Positions 8,924-17,220 of a stretch of DNA of 64,000 nt are shown here, one piece after another; the stretch's first letter is position 1, and each line of letters opens with the position of its first letter. This DNA is from Flavobacteriaceae bacterium (GTDB lineage Bacteria > Bacteroidota > Bacteroidia > Flavobacteriales > Flavobacteriaceae): assembly GCA_018669795.1 (NCBI GenBank), contig JABHSQ010000006.1, forward strand, positions 62,001-126,000, given 5' to 3'. A program made the position numbers and the translations under genes. Under the pieces are notes generated by a model. The model ran no database searches. It was not told where the DNA came from and saw nothing but the letters and a program-made list of their open reading frames with translations.

Positions 8924-11900
8924 TTATTGCATTGAATCCTCTATAGCTTGAGGTATGGTATCTAATAGAGTTTCATTATTCTTGTCATGCAATAATTCCT
9001 CCTTTACATCTAACATATCATTTTGATCTTGTGAGAAATTAAATAGTTGCAAATAAGTATTGAATTTTTCTGCTTCTACAACCGTATATTCTTCCGTATC
9101 AAAAGAAGCTAAAACATCAATTAATCCTCTATACCTTCCTAAGTCACTAAATATTTCATCGCCAATGGCTTCTTGTCTGCTATAACTTAATTTACTGTAG
9201 AAAAGTAAATGTTCTTGATAATGTTTGACAACAGATTGGTATACCTCTCTTGCTTTATCATCTTTACCTATTTGATAATACCCTAAAATAAATGGTTCCA
9301 ATAAGGAATAGAATTCAAAATAGTCTACAGGCATTTTTTCCATAGCTAGATCATATACCTTTTCAGCTTTGTCAAACTTACCTTCTTCAATTAATGCGCT
9401 TGCTAATCTAGACATATTGCTTCTGTAAGTAATGCCATTTCTACGAGTCTCCACATCGTGGTATATTTCAGTATTACCACTATTGCCCCATTTCCAGTTC
9501 ATAACAATGTCATACATCTTATCTGTATCAATCCTACCCATATCAAATGGATTTCCTCTATCTAAAGGAGTGCGAATTGGGACTAATTTATAAACGACTC
9601 CTTCTAATTGCAGGTATTCTTTCATCCAAATATAATCGTCATCTCCAAAAGCACCACCACTAAAATAAATTGGACGTTCCCAATTATTATTTGCAATTAT
9701 ATCCAACATTAAAAGACGATTTTTATAAAGCACGTCTCCTTTTAAAACAATGTCTATATATAGCACGATTTTATCAGCATCTTTAGGATCCACAATACCA
9801 TTACGTAACACGGCTTCTTTATCAACAGGCACTCTAATTACTTTTGAAGGAAATGTATTTGCCCATTTTCTGCTTTCTAATTCTACTTGGGTTTTTTTAC
9901 TATCATCCGCAACAAAATCCATCCAGTCTTTAATGTCGATAGTATCCTTTCTTGTTTTTTGAAAGAAAAGAAAATCTCTTGAGCCATATTTATATTTATC
10001 ATGAGTCAATTGTGAAGGAATAGGGTCACTGCTATAAGCCTTTTTCTTCATATCGTCGATATACCAATCTGTTTGAAATAAACTGGTGTTTACAACTCTT
10101 ACATCTTGTCGATAGCCTTCTATACCTTGTGCATACCATAATGCAAATGTATCATTATCTCCAATGGTAAATATAATGGCATTCTCATCACAAGAATCCA
10201 AATACATTTTCGCCATAGATTGCGCTGTGTATCTATTAGAACGGTCATGATCATCCCAATTTTGTGAGCCCATTAATACTGGAACTGCTAATGCAGTAAC
10301 AGCAAGAACGAGAGGTACCGCCAATTTCGGTTTTATTTTTTCTTTAACAATTTCAAACAAAGCATAAACTCCAAATCCTATCCACATGGCAAATACATAA
10401 AAGGAACCTACCAATGCGTAATCCCGTTCTCTTGGTTCAAAAGGACGTTCGTTTAGGTATACCTTTAAAGCGATACCCGTAAACAGGTAAAATATTAAAA
10501 GTACCCAAAAGCTTTTAGGGTCATTTTTAAAATGAAATAGAATCCCTATAATTCCTAATAATAATGGGAGCATAAAATAAGTATTTCTTGCTTTATTATT
10601 TTTGGCGTCACTAGCAATAAATTCTTGTGGCCCTAATCTAGCGTCATCAATAAAACTTATTCCGGTAAGCCAATTTCCATGTAAATCTGTGTATTCTCCT
10701 TGTTTATCATCCTGTCTACCACTAAAATTCCACATAAAATAACGCCAATACATGTATCCAAATTGGTACTCAAACATATATGTCATATTTTGCATAAAAG
10801 TAGGTTTTTGAATATCTAAAAAAGGCCCAAAATCTTTCAGGAAATTATCAAAATCATCAGCACCTACCTTTCCTTCTCTTATATCTTGATTAAAATCTTT
10901 TACAATATCGACCAAACGAGATTCTCCTAAATAGTCTCTTTTAATATTGTATTCAAGCCCTCCAGTAAATTCCATATAATTAGAACTATGCTCTGTACTC
11001 CACATTCTAGGAAAGAATCCTTTTTGTGAATCGTCGGTGTTTTGAGAAGCATTTACATAGTCATTTACAATAATATATTTTCCGTTTTTCTCATCTTTTT
11101 CAAACTTAGGTTTGTCATTTTTATATGGGTTGTTAGGATCGAGTCCTACATATTTTTCGGTAAATAATGGGCCATGAAAAAGATGGGTTTCAGGATACTG
11201 TTCCCTATTATAATAGGCTAATAACTCACGTGCATTGTTAGGATTGTTTTCGTTAATCATAGTTCCTGCATTAGCTCTAACGGGAAGCATTATCCAGCTT
11301 GAAAAGCCAATAAAAATAAATAATATAGAAAGCAATAAAGTGTTAAGTTTTACAAAATTATGATTTCTAGTATAACGCAGTAAAAGATAAAAAAGAGCTA
11401 TAAAGAGTATTCCAGCGATGATGGTTCCTGAGTTAAAAGGAAGTCCAATACTGTTGATAAAAAATATTTCTGAAGCGCTAAAAAACTTTAAAGTCATTGG
11501 CAATAATAGCTTGAAAATAAAAAGTAAAATAGTGACCATCAAAACATTAGCAACAATGAAATTTTTAATCGTAACAGTTTTATAATTTTTAAAAAAATAA
11601 AGCATTCCCATAGCAGGAATAGTAAGAAGTCCCATAAAATGAACTCCAAATGATAGTCCAATTACAAAAGCAATTAAAACAACCCATCGATCTCCTCGAG
11701 GTGTATGCATGTCTTTTTCCCAGCGCAATGCTAAATAAAATAATACAGACATTATAAATGCGGCCATCGCATATACTTCAGCTTCTACAGCATTGAACCA
11801 AAAACTATCAGAAAAAGCAAAAGTTAAAGACCCAATAACGGCACTTCCTAAAATGGCATAACTACTTTCTTTAGTAATCGCATTATTTTTTGAAATGATA

Positions 11901-12214
11901 TTTGCAAGTAATAATGTAAGTGACCAAAACATAAATAAAATGGTAAATGCACTTGCAAATACTGACATTAAATTAATAGTTAGTGCAATATTGGTTGCCT
12001 CCATAGCAAAAATGGAGAAAAAAGCACCTAATAATTGGTATAAAGGAGCTCCTGGCGGATGTCCAACTTCTAAGTTACTGGAGGTGGTAATATACTCACC
12101 TGCATCCCAAAAACTAGCTGTAGGCTCTACAGTTAGCCCATAAGTAATCAAGGCAATGGTAAAGACAAACCATCCTAAAATATTATTCCATTGTTTAAAG
12201 TTGAAGGAATTCAT
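8924..12214 (-). CDS. DUF2723 membrane protein (GT117-type glycosyltransferase)
   Basis: A 1096-residue polytopic membrane protein. The N-terminal half has many hydrophobic segments and carries the DUF2723 pattern: LTVEPTASFWDAGEYITTSS near residue 30, where the Asp-Glu pair resembles the catalytic loop of GT-C enzymes such as protein O-mannosyltransferases. A later soluble part includes GDNDTFALWYAQGIEGYRQD, and the last 200 residues look like TPR helices. In Bacteroidota this family is linked with protein or lipid glycosylation using a lipid-carried sugar; the exact donor and acceptor are not known to me. I chose the ATG at 12212-12214 (MNSFNFKQW), because the 49 codons in front of it run through A/T-rich upstream DNA next to the tRNA promoter and are not family-like. 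Confidence 0.87.
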   Translation of the reverse strand: MNSFNFKQWNNILGWFVFTIALITYGLTVEPTASFWDAGEYITTSSNLEVGHPPGAPLYQLLGAFFSIFAMEATNIALTINLMSVFASAFTILFMFWSLTLLLANIISKNNAITKESSYAILGSAVIGSLTFAFSDSFWFNAVEAEVYAMAAFIMSVLFYLALRWEKDMHTPRGDRWVVLIAFVIGLSFGVHFMGLLTIPAMGMLYFFKNYKTVTIKNFIVANVLMVTILLFIFKLLLPMTLKFFSASEIFFINSIGLPFNSGTIIAGILFIALFYLLLRYTRNHNFVKLNTLLLSILFIFIGFSSWIMLPVRANAGTMINENNPNNARELLAYYNREQYPETHLFHGPLFTEKYVGLDPNNPYKNDKPKFEKDEKNGKYIIVNDYVNASQNTDDSQKGFFPRMWSTEHSSNYMEFTGGLEYNIKRDYLGESRLVDIVKDFNQDIREGKVGADDFDNFLKDFGPFLDIQKPTFMQNMTYMFEYQFGYMYWRYFMWNFSGRQDDKQGEYTDLHGNWLTGISFIDDARLGPQEFIASDAKNNKARNTYFMLPLLLGIIGILFHFKNDPKSFWVLLIFYLFTGIALKVYLNERPFEPRERDYALVGSFYVFAMWIGFGVYALFEIVKEKIKPKLAVPLVLAVTALAVPVLMGSQNWDDHDRSNRYTAQSMAKMYLDSCDENAIIFTIGDNDTFALWYAQGIEGYRQDVRVVNTSLFQTDWYIDDMKKKAYSSDPIPSQLTHDKYKYGSRDFLFFQKTRKDTIDIKDWMDFVADDSKKTQVELESRKWANTFPSKVIRVPVDKEAVLRNGIVDPKDADKIVLYIDIVLKGDVLYKNRLLMLDIIANNNWERPIYFSGGAFGDDDYIWMKEYLQLEGVVYKLVPIRTPLDRGNPFDMGRIDTDKMYDIVMNWKWGNSGNTEIYHDVETRRNGITYRSNMSRLASALIEEGKFDKAEKVYDLAMEKMPVDYFEFYSLLEPFILGYYQIGKDDKAREVYQSVVKHYQEHLLFYSKLSYSRQEAIGDEIFSDLGRYRGLIDVLASFDTEEYTVVEAEKFNTYLQLFNFSQDQNDMLDVKEELLHDKNNETLLDTIPQAIEDSMQ

Positions 12215-12352
12215 ATATAATTTCAATTTTATTTGGGGCAAATTTACTAATAATATATATAGCTCCAAGTTAATAAAAGCTAACGTATATAGGGAGTAGA
12301 TATTTTGATTAAAAGTAAAAGAGGTAAAATATAGAATATTTTTGCAAAAATA

Positions 12353-12383
12353 TTTGTACAAGCCAAAGTTTGTATTAAATTTG
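12353..12383 (+). promoter_or_regulatory. Promoter of tRNA-Gln, Bacteroidota consensus
   Basis: TTTG at 12353-12356, exactly 19 bases, then TAAATTTG at 12376-12383. This fits the Bacteroidota -33/-7 consensus TTTG-N19-TAnnTTTG. The tRNA begins 18 bases further on. Confidence 0.8.
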
Positions 12384-12400
12384 CAACCGCATTACGGTAT

Positions 12401-12473
12401 TGGCCCATGGTGTAACTGGCAACACGTCTGTTTTTGGTATAGAAGAGTCTAGGTTCGAGCCCTAGTGGGCCAA
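12401..12473 (+). tRNA. tRNA-Gln (anticodon UUG)
   Basis: The sequence folds into a full cloverleaf: acceptor TGGCCCA with TGGGCCA, D arm GTGT with ACAC, anticodon stem TCTGT with ATAGA around loop TTTTGGT (anticodon TTG, reading CAA), and T arm CTAGG with CCTAG around TTCGAGC. The discriminator base is A at 12473, and CCA is not encoded beyond the acceptor. The last 12 bases plus one (12462-12474) recur at 22793-22805, which makes this tRNA a likely past integration site. Confidence 0.93.
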
Positions 12474-12477
12474 CTTT

Positions 12478-12520
12478 AAAGCCTCTAAAATTCTTATATA
12501 AGGATGATTAGAGGTTTTTT
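12478..12520 (+). terminator. Terminator behind tRNA-Gln
   Basis: GCCTCTAA pairs with TTAGAGGT, with a smaller inner hairpin (TTCTTATATAAGGA) in the loop, followed by TTTTTTATTTTT. It is placed directly behind the tRNA. Confidence 0.7.
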
Positions 12521-12683
12521 ATTTTTAAATGTATTGATGTATGTGTGGACTATTTATACTATGCTATTTAAAAAGGCATATCTAACTTATTATCGTTCCA
12601 AGACTTTAAATACCTATATATGAATTATTTTTACTATTACGATTTTAAAAATAAATACTACATAACCTCTTTACCAAACAATA

Positions 12684-12708
12684 TTTACAATAGCATTGGT
12701 ATTGTAAA
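12684..12708. repeat. Perfect 9-bp inverted repeat in the gap after tRNA-Gln
   Basis: TTTACAATA, a 7-base spacer, then TATTGTAAA. It lies downstream of the leftward photolyase operon, but no T run follows in that direction, so a terminator role is doubtful; it could be a binding site. The rest of 12521-12768 shows no readable gene. Confidence 0.4.
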
Positions 12709-12768
12709 ACTCCGAATACGATCAAATATTAAATTATAAATTACAAAAAAAATGTTGGATTGTAATGA

Positions 12769-12942
12769 TTAATTATTTTCCAGCAATTCAATTTTATTTA
12801 AAACTGTAGCAGCTTTCGAAACTTTTTGATCACTTAACTTTATACTTGTGGTTGATAATCTATGAGCTTCATTTAGTAAGTCTTTATTCTTGTTATTAAG
12901 TATTTCAACTTCCGTTTTCTTTTTAAATATTTTAAACAGGAT
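12769..12942 (-). CDS. Small Lacal_2735-like protein, no canonical start codon
   Basis: A 57-codon ORF follows the SDR gene after only 3 bases. It reads FKIFKKKTEVEILNNKNKDL, then NEAHRLSTTS and ends VLNKIELLENN. It is highly charged and helical, and resembles the small flavobacterial proteins I know as the Lacal_2735 family (start M-x-x-[IL]-FKKK-[TS]-E, middle EAHxLS). The position of the expected first Met is ATC (12940-12942) followed by CTG, so no ATG, GTG or TTG is available. Either a rare codon is used with translation coupled to the SDR stop, or the start was lost and the gene is decaying. The function of the family is unknown. Confidence 0.55.
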   Translation of the reverse strand: MLFKIFKKKTEVEILNNKNKDLLNEAHRLSTTSIKLSDQKVSKAATVLNKIELLENN

Positions 12943-12945
12943 ATT

Positions 12946-13641
12946 TTATTTTATTGTTGAAGACCCACCATCTACATGAAGTATTTGGCCGGTTGTCCAA
13001 GAAGATTTGTCAGTTAATAAGTAAGCTGCTGCCTCGGCAACATCTTTTACTTCTCCTATTTTTTTTAATGGGTTTTTTTCAGCCTGAGCAGCTATCTTTT
13101 GTGGTGTATTTAAAAATTTGCCTGCTAATGAAGTATCTGTAATAGAAGGTGCAACCGCATTCACTCTAATTTTAGGTGCTAATTCTGCTGCTAGTGATCT
13201 TGTTAACCCTTCAATAGCTCCTTTTGAGATGGAAACTTGAGAATGGAAATTAAATCCGTTTTGAACAGCAATGGTTGAAAATAATACAATTGAGGAGTTT
13301 TCTCCAGTTGCTAATCTTGGTATTAGAGCTTTAATTACGCTAGTAGCACCAACAACTTGTAATTTAAAATCAGAAATAAAATCTTCATCTGTAAATCGTT
13401 TAAATGGTTTTAAATTAATACTTCCAGGACAGTAAACTAAACCATCAATTTCATCTGGTAAATTATCAAGGTTTAAGGAGTCATTTAAAACATTAAATTT
13501 CTGATATTGCACCTTGTCATTATTTTTAACTTTATTTTCGTTGTAGGTAGCGAAGACATTGTGACCTTCTCTTGCAAGTATGCTTACCAATTCTTTTCCT
13601 ATTCCAGAGGAACCTCCAATTATGACATAGTTTTTATTCAT
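12946..13641 (-). CDS. Short-chain dehydrogenase/reductase with altered active site
   Basis: A 231-residue classical-size SDR. The cofactor loop GGSSGIG is at residues 9-15, the active-site Ser region is LFSTIA (Ser122), and the end GGSSTIK follows the usual TGQILHVDGG segment. In the Y-x-x-x-K motif the Lys is kept (SISK, Lys140), but the Tyr four residues before it is Val136. The usual proton donor is therefore missing, and ordinary NAD(P)-dependent oxidoreduction is doubtful; a binding or structural role, or a changed reaction, is possible. It follows the photolyase gene with 12 bases between them, so the two are likely co-transcribed. Confidence 0.85.
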   Translation of the reverse strand: MNKNYVIIGGSSGIGKELVSILAREGHNVFATYNENKVKNNDKVQYQKFNVLNDSLNLDNLPDEIDGLVYCPGSINLKPFKRFTDEDFISDFKLQVVGATSVIKALIPRLATGENSSIVLFSTIAVQNGFNFHSQVSISKGAIEGLTRSLAAELAPKIRVNAVAPSITDTSLAGKFLNTPQKIAAQAEKNPLKKIGEVKDVAEAAAYLLTDKSSWTTGQILHVDGGSSTIK

Positions 13642-13653
13642 ATTATTTTTGTT

Positions 13654-14937
13654 TTAAACGATATTATTTATTCCAATTTTATACTGTTCCAAGGCTCTTG
13701 TCCTTGCAAATTTATGTTCGACTATTGGCTCAGGATACCGTGCTGTTCCATATTCTGAGATCCATTTATTGATATATCCTTCAGATGTATCGAATTTCTT
13801 TAATTGTTCTATCGGATTGAAAATTCTAAAATATGGAGCGGCATCACAGCCTGTTCCTGCTGCCCATTGCCAATTACCATTGTTTGAAGAAAGTTCAAAA
13901 TCCAATAGTTTTTTTGCAAAATAAGCCTCTCCAAATCGCCAATCTATTAATAGATGTTTGCAGAGAAAACCTGCGGTGACCATCCTCACTCGATTGTGCA
14001 TGTATCCAGTTTTATTTAATTGTCTCATTCCTGCATCTACCATTGGATACCCGGTTTCTCCACGACACCATTTATCAAAATCTTCCTCCTTGTTTCGCCA
14101 TTTAATGCCGTCATATTTTGGGCGAAAGTTTCCTATTACGACCTTGGGAAAGTGAAATAGTATCTGCATAAAAAATTCCCTCCATATTAATTCACTTAAA
14201 AAGACCTCATTACTAGGTTCTAGTTCTGCAATTATTTGGCGGACACCTATGGTTCCAAATCGAAGGTGGGGACCTAAATAGCTTGTAGAATCTAGTATTG
14301 GAAAATTTCTTGTTTCGGCATATGTACCAACTCCACTTAACTTAAAATCTTTCACATAGATGCTAGATGATTTAAATCCTAGTTCTTCCTTTTTAGGAAA
14401 TGGATAATTTTCATGATGGAAATTTTCAAAAGTAATTTTAGGTTTTAATGTTAAGGGATTATATAATGCCAACCATTTTCTTTTAAAAGGAGTAAATACG
14501 GTATATGGTTCGCCATTAGCTTTAACAACTTCAGATTCCTCAAAAACCACTTGATCCTTAAAGGAATGCAATTCAATACCATTCGCCTTTAGAACTTCTC
14601 CAAGTTTCTGATCTCTTTTTATAGCATAAGGTTCGTAGTCCTTATTTATAAATACACTTTCAATAGTGTAATTCTGTATTAATTTATCCCAAACATCTTC
14701 GAGTTTACCTTTTAAAATTAAAAGAGATGTATTGTGTTTTTTAAGCACAAGGTTGATGTCAAAGAGTGTTTGGTATATAAAATTTACTCTTGGATCATCA
14801 TTGGGCAATTCATTTAGAATGTTATCGTCAAAAATAAAGATGGGTAAAACGTTACTTTTTGAAGAAATCGACTCATAAAGAGCAATATTGTCTTCTAACC
14901 TTAAATCTCTTCTGAACCAAAATATGGAAACCTTCAT
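13654..14937 (-). CDS. phr: Deoxyribodipyrimidine photolyase (cryptochrome/photolyase family)
   Basis: A 427-residue light-driven DNA repair enzyme. The N-terminal antenna domain opens with VSIFWFRRDLRLEDN. The C-terminal FAD domain has the signature around MVDAGMRQLNKTGYMHNR, then NWQWAAGTGCDAAPYFRIFNP-like residues split over the FAD pocket, as in class I CPD photolyases. The length is slightly below the usual 450-480 but both domains are complete. It splits UV-made cyclobutane pyrimidine dimers using blue or near-UV light. It is third in a leftward operon (CIA30, NmrA/DUF2867, photolyase, SDR), and the operon promoter carries the same dyad as the carotenoid operon. A CPD substrate is more likely than a cryptochrome role, judging by the signature. 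Confidence 0.93.
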   Translation of the reverse strand: MKVSIFWFRRDLRLEDNIALYESISSKSNVLPIFIFDDNILNELPNDDPRVNFIYQTLFDINLVLKKHNTSLLILKGKLEDVWDKLIQNYTIESVFINKDYEPYAIKRDQKLGEVLKANGIELHSFKDQVVFEESEVVKANGEPYTVFTPFKRKWLALYNPLTLKPKITFENFHHENYPFPKKEELGFKSSSIYVKDFKLSGVGTYAETRNFPILDSTSYLGPHLRFGTIGVRQIIAELEPSNEVFLSELIWREFFMQILFHFPKVVIGNFRPKYDGIKWRNKEEDFDKWCRGETGYPMVDAGMRQLNKTGYMHNRVRMVTAGFLCKHLLIDWRFGEAYFAKKLLDFELSSNNGNWQWAAGTGCDAAPYFRIFNPIEQLKKFDTSEGYINKWISEYGTARYPEPIVEHKFARTRALEQYKIGINNIV

Positions 14938-14965
14938 AGCTTACTATAATTTTAAATAAAAAATA

Positions 14966-16393
14966 CTAATACTCATTAGAACTTGTTAGTTTTTTTAGCA
15001 TTCCATTAAAAATAGCACCATGAAATGGTAATACTAAATACCAATATAACCTTCCTATAAGTCCCAAAGGTCTATAGGTAGCAGTTTGAATAAGTTCTTC
15101 AGATTCAATTTTAAATTCAAGCCAAGCTTCTCCAGGTAATTTCATTTCAGCAAATAAGAGCAATCGGCCTTCGCTTTTATTTGCATACAATACTCTCCAA
15201 AAATCCAAAGCATCGCCTACATCTATGGTATGAAGGCTGGTACGACCTCTTCTAAGTCCAACTCCACCTACTAATCTATCTATAAATCCTCTTGTTTTCC
15301 ATAACCAATCTCCATAATACCATCCTGTTTGTCCACCAATGCTCCAAATCTTTTCAATACAATCTTCCTTGTTTTTAAAAGGCATTTTTCGTTGATCTTT
15401 AAAACATCCATAGGTTGGGATTTCAATAAAATCAGAAATATGACTACTAAATCCACTACTGGCATAAGCATCCTTCCAACTTGAAATAATTTCATTGTTT
15501 TTAATTTTAGCGAAGGCCTTGGATAAAGATTCTTTATAGCTTAAAGGAGTCACTTCCAGAATTTCGTTTAAATCTGTGTTGCGGCATATCACTTCAATTT
15601 TCATGCTGTTTACAAGCGCTACTGCTAACCTGTAGGATGTGGATGTTACAAAATATAACCAGTAAGAAGAAAGTCGAGGGGTCATCACAGGAACAATCAA
15701 AATTTTTCGGTTTAATTTTCTTATTCTACTAAATTCTAAAAGCATTTCTTTATAGGATAAAATATCTGGCCCCCCTATGTCAAAATCTCGGTCAAATGTT
15801 TTAGAGTTAAAAATAGATTTAGAAAGAAAAGCAATTACATCAGAAATACCAATGGGCTGACATCTAGTGTTTAGCCATTTTGGAGTCACCATAACAGGTA
15901 ATTTTTCGACTAAATCTCTAATGATTTCAAAGGAAGCGCTTCCAGATCCAATTATAATTCCAGCTCTTAAGGTTGTAAAATTATAGGTTCCTTTTTTGAG
16001 TTCTAATTCTACCGTCTTTCTGGAAGCAAGATGCTTAGATAATTCAGTATTATTTACAATACCACTTAAATAAACAAGATGTTGTAATTGCGTCTTATTT
16101 ATTGCACTTCTGAAATTAATTGCAGATTCTTGTTCTAGTACCTGATAATCTGAAGATGCAGACATGGAGTGGACCAAGTAATAAGCACCATCAATATCTT
16201 TTGGAATCGCATCAAGTGAATCTTTGTCTAAAAGATCAATTTGAATTATTGAAATTTTTGGTCGTATGGATGAAGGAGGATGAAAACGATCCAAATCTCT
16301 AACACAGCATACAACTTCATGACCCTCTTCTATTAAAAGAGGGAGCAGTCGTTTTCCTATATATCCAGTTGCTCCGGTTAGTAATATTTTCAT
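14966..16393 (-). CDS. NmrA-like NAD(P)-binding protein with C-terminal DUF2867
   Basis: A 475-residue protein. The first 280 residues form an atypical SDR of the NmrA kind, with ILLTGATGYIGKR near the start, CVRDLDRF for the cofactor and YLVHSMSASSDY in the middle. Residues from about 320 to the end match DUF2867 (GGQTGWYYGDWLWKTRGFID, then DFWRVLYANKSEGRLLL and ATYRPLGLIGRLYW). Similar proteins often lie beside photolyase and LitR-type regulator genes in other bacteria, where they are light- or singlet-oxygen-induced; their reaction is not established to my knowledge. It begins 3 bases after the CIA30 stop, so the pair is co-translated. The ATG at 16393 gives the natural dinucleotide-binding strand. 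Confidence 0.85.
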   Translation of the reverse strand: MKILLTGATGYIGKRLLPLLIEEGHEVVCCVRDLDRFHPPSSIRPKISIIQIDLLDKDSLDAIPKDIDGAYYLVHSMSASSDYQVLEQESAINFRSAINKTQLQHLVYLSGIVNNTELSKHLASRKTVELELKKGTYNFTTLRAGIIIGSGSASFEIIRDLVEKLPVMVTPKWLNTRCQPIGISDVIAFLSKSIFNSKTFDRDFDIGGPDILSYKEMLLEFSRIRKLNRKILIVPVMTPRLSSYWLYFVTSTSYRLAVALVNSMKIEVICRNTDLNEILEVTPLSYKESLSKAFAKIKNNEIISSWKDAYASSGFSSHISDFIEIPTYGCFKDQRKMPFKNKEDCIEKIWSIGGQTGWYYGDWLWKTRGFIDRLVGGVGLRRGRTSLHTIDVGDALDFWRVLYANKSEGRLLLFAEMKLPGEAWLEFKIESEELIQTATYRPLGLIGRLYWYLVLPFHGAIFNGMLKKLTSSNEY

Positions 16394-16396
16394 TTT

Positions 16397-16927
16397 TTAT
16401 TTCAATTCTATTTTATCGATTATTAACTGGAAGGTTTCATTTTTTTTATTTCCTATTAAAAATACGATTTCTTCTATAGAATCATGGGAGAAATTAGGAC
16501 TATTAAGTTTTCTTCCTCTAAAAGAAGGGTACATTTCTTTTAAGGATATTTCTATTTCTTGCCATGCTCCGTTGGTGGAGAATGTTTTTATATAGGAATA
16601 GTAATTTCTTGAATTATCTTTTATTCTTAATTGATAATCTTTACCATCTCCTTTTATTTTTAGGAAAATCTTATTCTGGTTATTTACTTTTAAAGCTTTA
16701 AAAACATGGCGTACCGAAGAAAATCCTCCATTGTTCTCTAATGATATGGTTCCATTAAATACCCCAAAGCCATCTTTATTTAAACTTATATTACTAGATG
16801 ATTTTCCGCCCATCACATTGTCGTCTACTACTCTCCAACTATATATATTTGAGTTTTTATTAAAATTAAAAATTTTAATTGTATTATTAGAGATGTTAAT
16901 TAATAAAAGTAAAAACAAATAAGTCAT
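16397..16927 (-). CDS. CIA30-family protein (NADH:ubiquinone oxidoreductase intermediate-associated fold)
   Basis: A 176-residue protein with an N-terminal hydrophobic segment (YLFLLLLINIS), likely an export signal or anchor. The body has the CIA30 features W-x-V-V-D-D-x-V-M-G-G-x-S-S near residue 35 and later ISLENNGGFSSVRH and LRIKDNSRNYYSY. The fold is a galactose-binding-like beta sandwich, named after a mitochondrial complex I assembly factor, but bacterial copies have no proven link with complex I. It is first in the leftward photolyase operon, and its ATG is 11 bases downstream of the dyad at 16938-16967. It may bind a lipid or sugar under light stress; that is conjecture. Confidence 0.8.
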   Translation of the reverse strand: MTYLFLLLLINISNNTIKIFNFNKNSNIYSWRVVDDNVMGGKSSSNISLNKDGFGVFNGTISLENNGGFSSVRHVFKALKVNNQNKIFLKIKGDGKDYQLRIKDNSRNYYSYIKTFSTNGAWQEIEISLKEMYPSFRGRKLNSPNFSHDSIEEIVFLIGNKKNETFQLIIDKIELK

Positions 16928-16937
16928 AATTATATAA

Positions 16938-16967
16938 TGTTTAACAAATAAAATACAATGTTAAACA
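16938..16967 (-). promoter_or_regulatory. Dyad operator at the photolyase operon promoter
   Basis: TGTTTAACA, 12 bases, then the exact inverse TGTTAAACA; the half-site starts are 21 bases apart. Read leftward, the spacer contains TTTATTTG (16945-16952), a near match to the -7 element TAnnTTTG, so a bound protein would cover the promoter. The same architecture occurs at 18205-18234 before crtI. The remainder of the gap to 17220 is A/T-rich and shows only the regulator's promoter. Confidence 0.7.
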
Positions 16968-17191
16968 AAAAATTATTCTAATAAAAGTATTATCTTTTTT
17001 TTTACTCCGCTTTTTAATTCCGACCCAAAATTAGACCGATAAGAGAGCATAGATTTAAAGAATATTAGATTATCTTTTGTTTAGATTCCAATACTATGCC
17101 TATTCAAGTTTCAAGTAAAGAAGATATAATTATATTCAATACATTTTTCTACAGTATTTATAAAAATCAATAGAAATATAAAAAAAATATT

Positions 17192-17199
17192 TACTTTTG
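17192..17199 (+). promoter_or_regulatory. Possible -7 element of the light-regulator gene
   Basis: TACTTTTG fits TAnnTTTG, 21 bases before the ATG of the regulator. No good TTG is seen at -33. A single half-site-like TGTTTATTA (17198-17206) overlaps it, which could allow self-control. Confidence 0.4.
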
Positions 17200-17220
17200 T
17201 TTATTATAATTATCAAATAG

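Noticed and set aside
12215-12361. 49-codon extension of the DUF2723 protein
   Set aside because: It reads through A/T-rich leader DNA, is not family-like, and would start inside the tRNA-Gln promoter.
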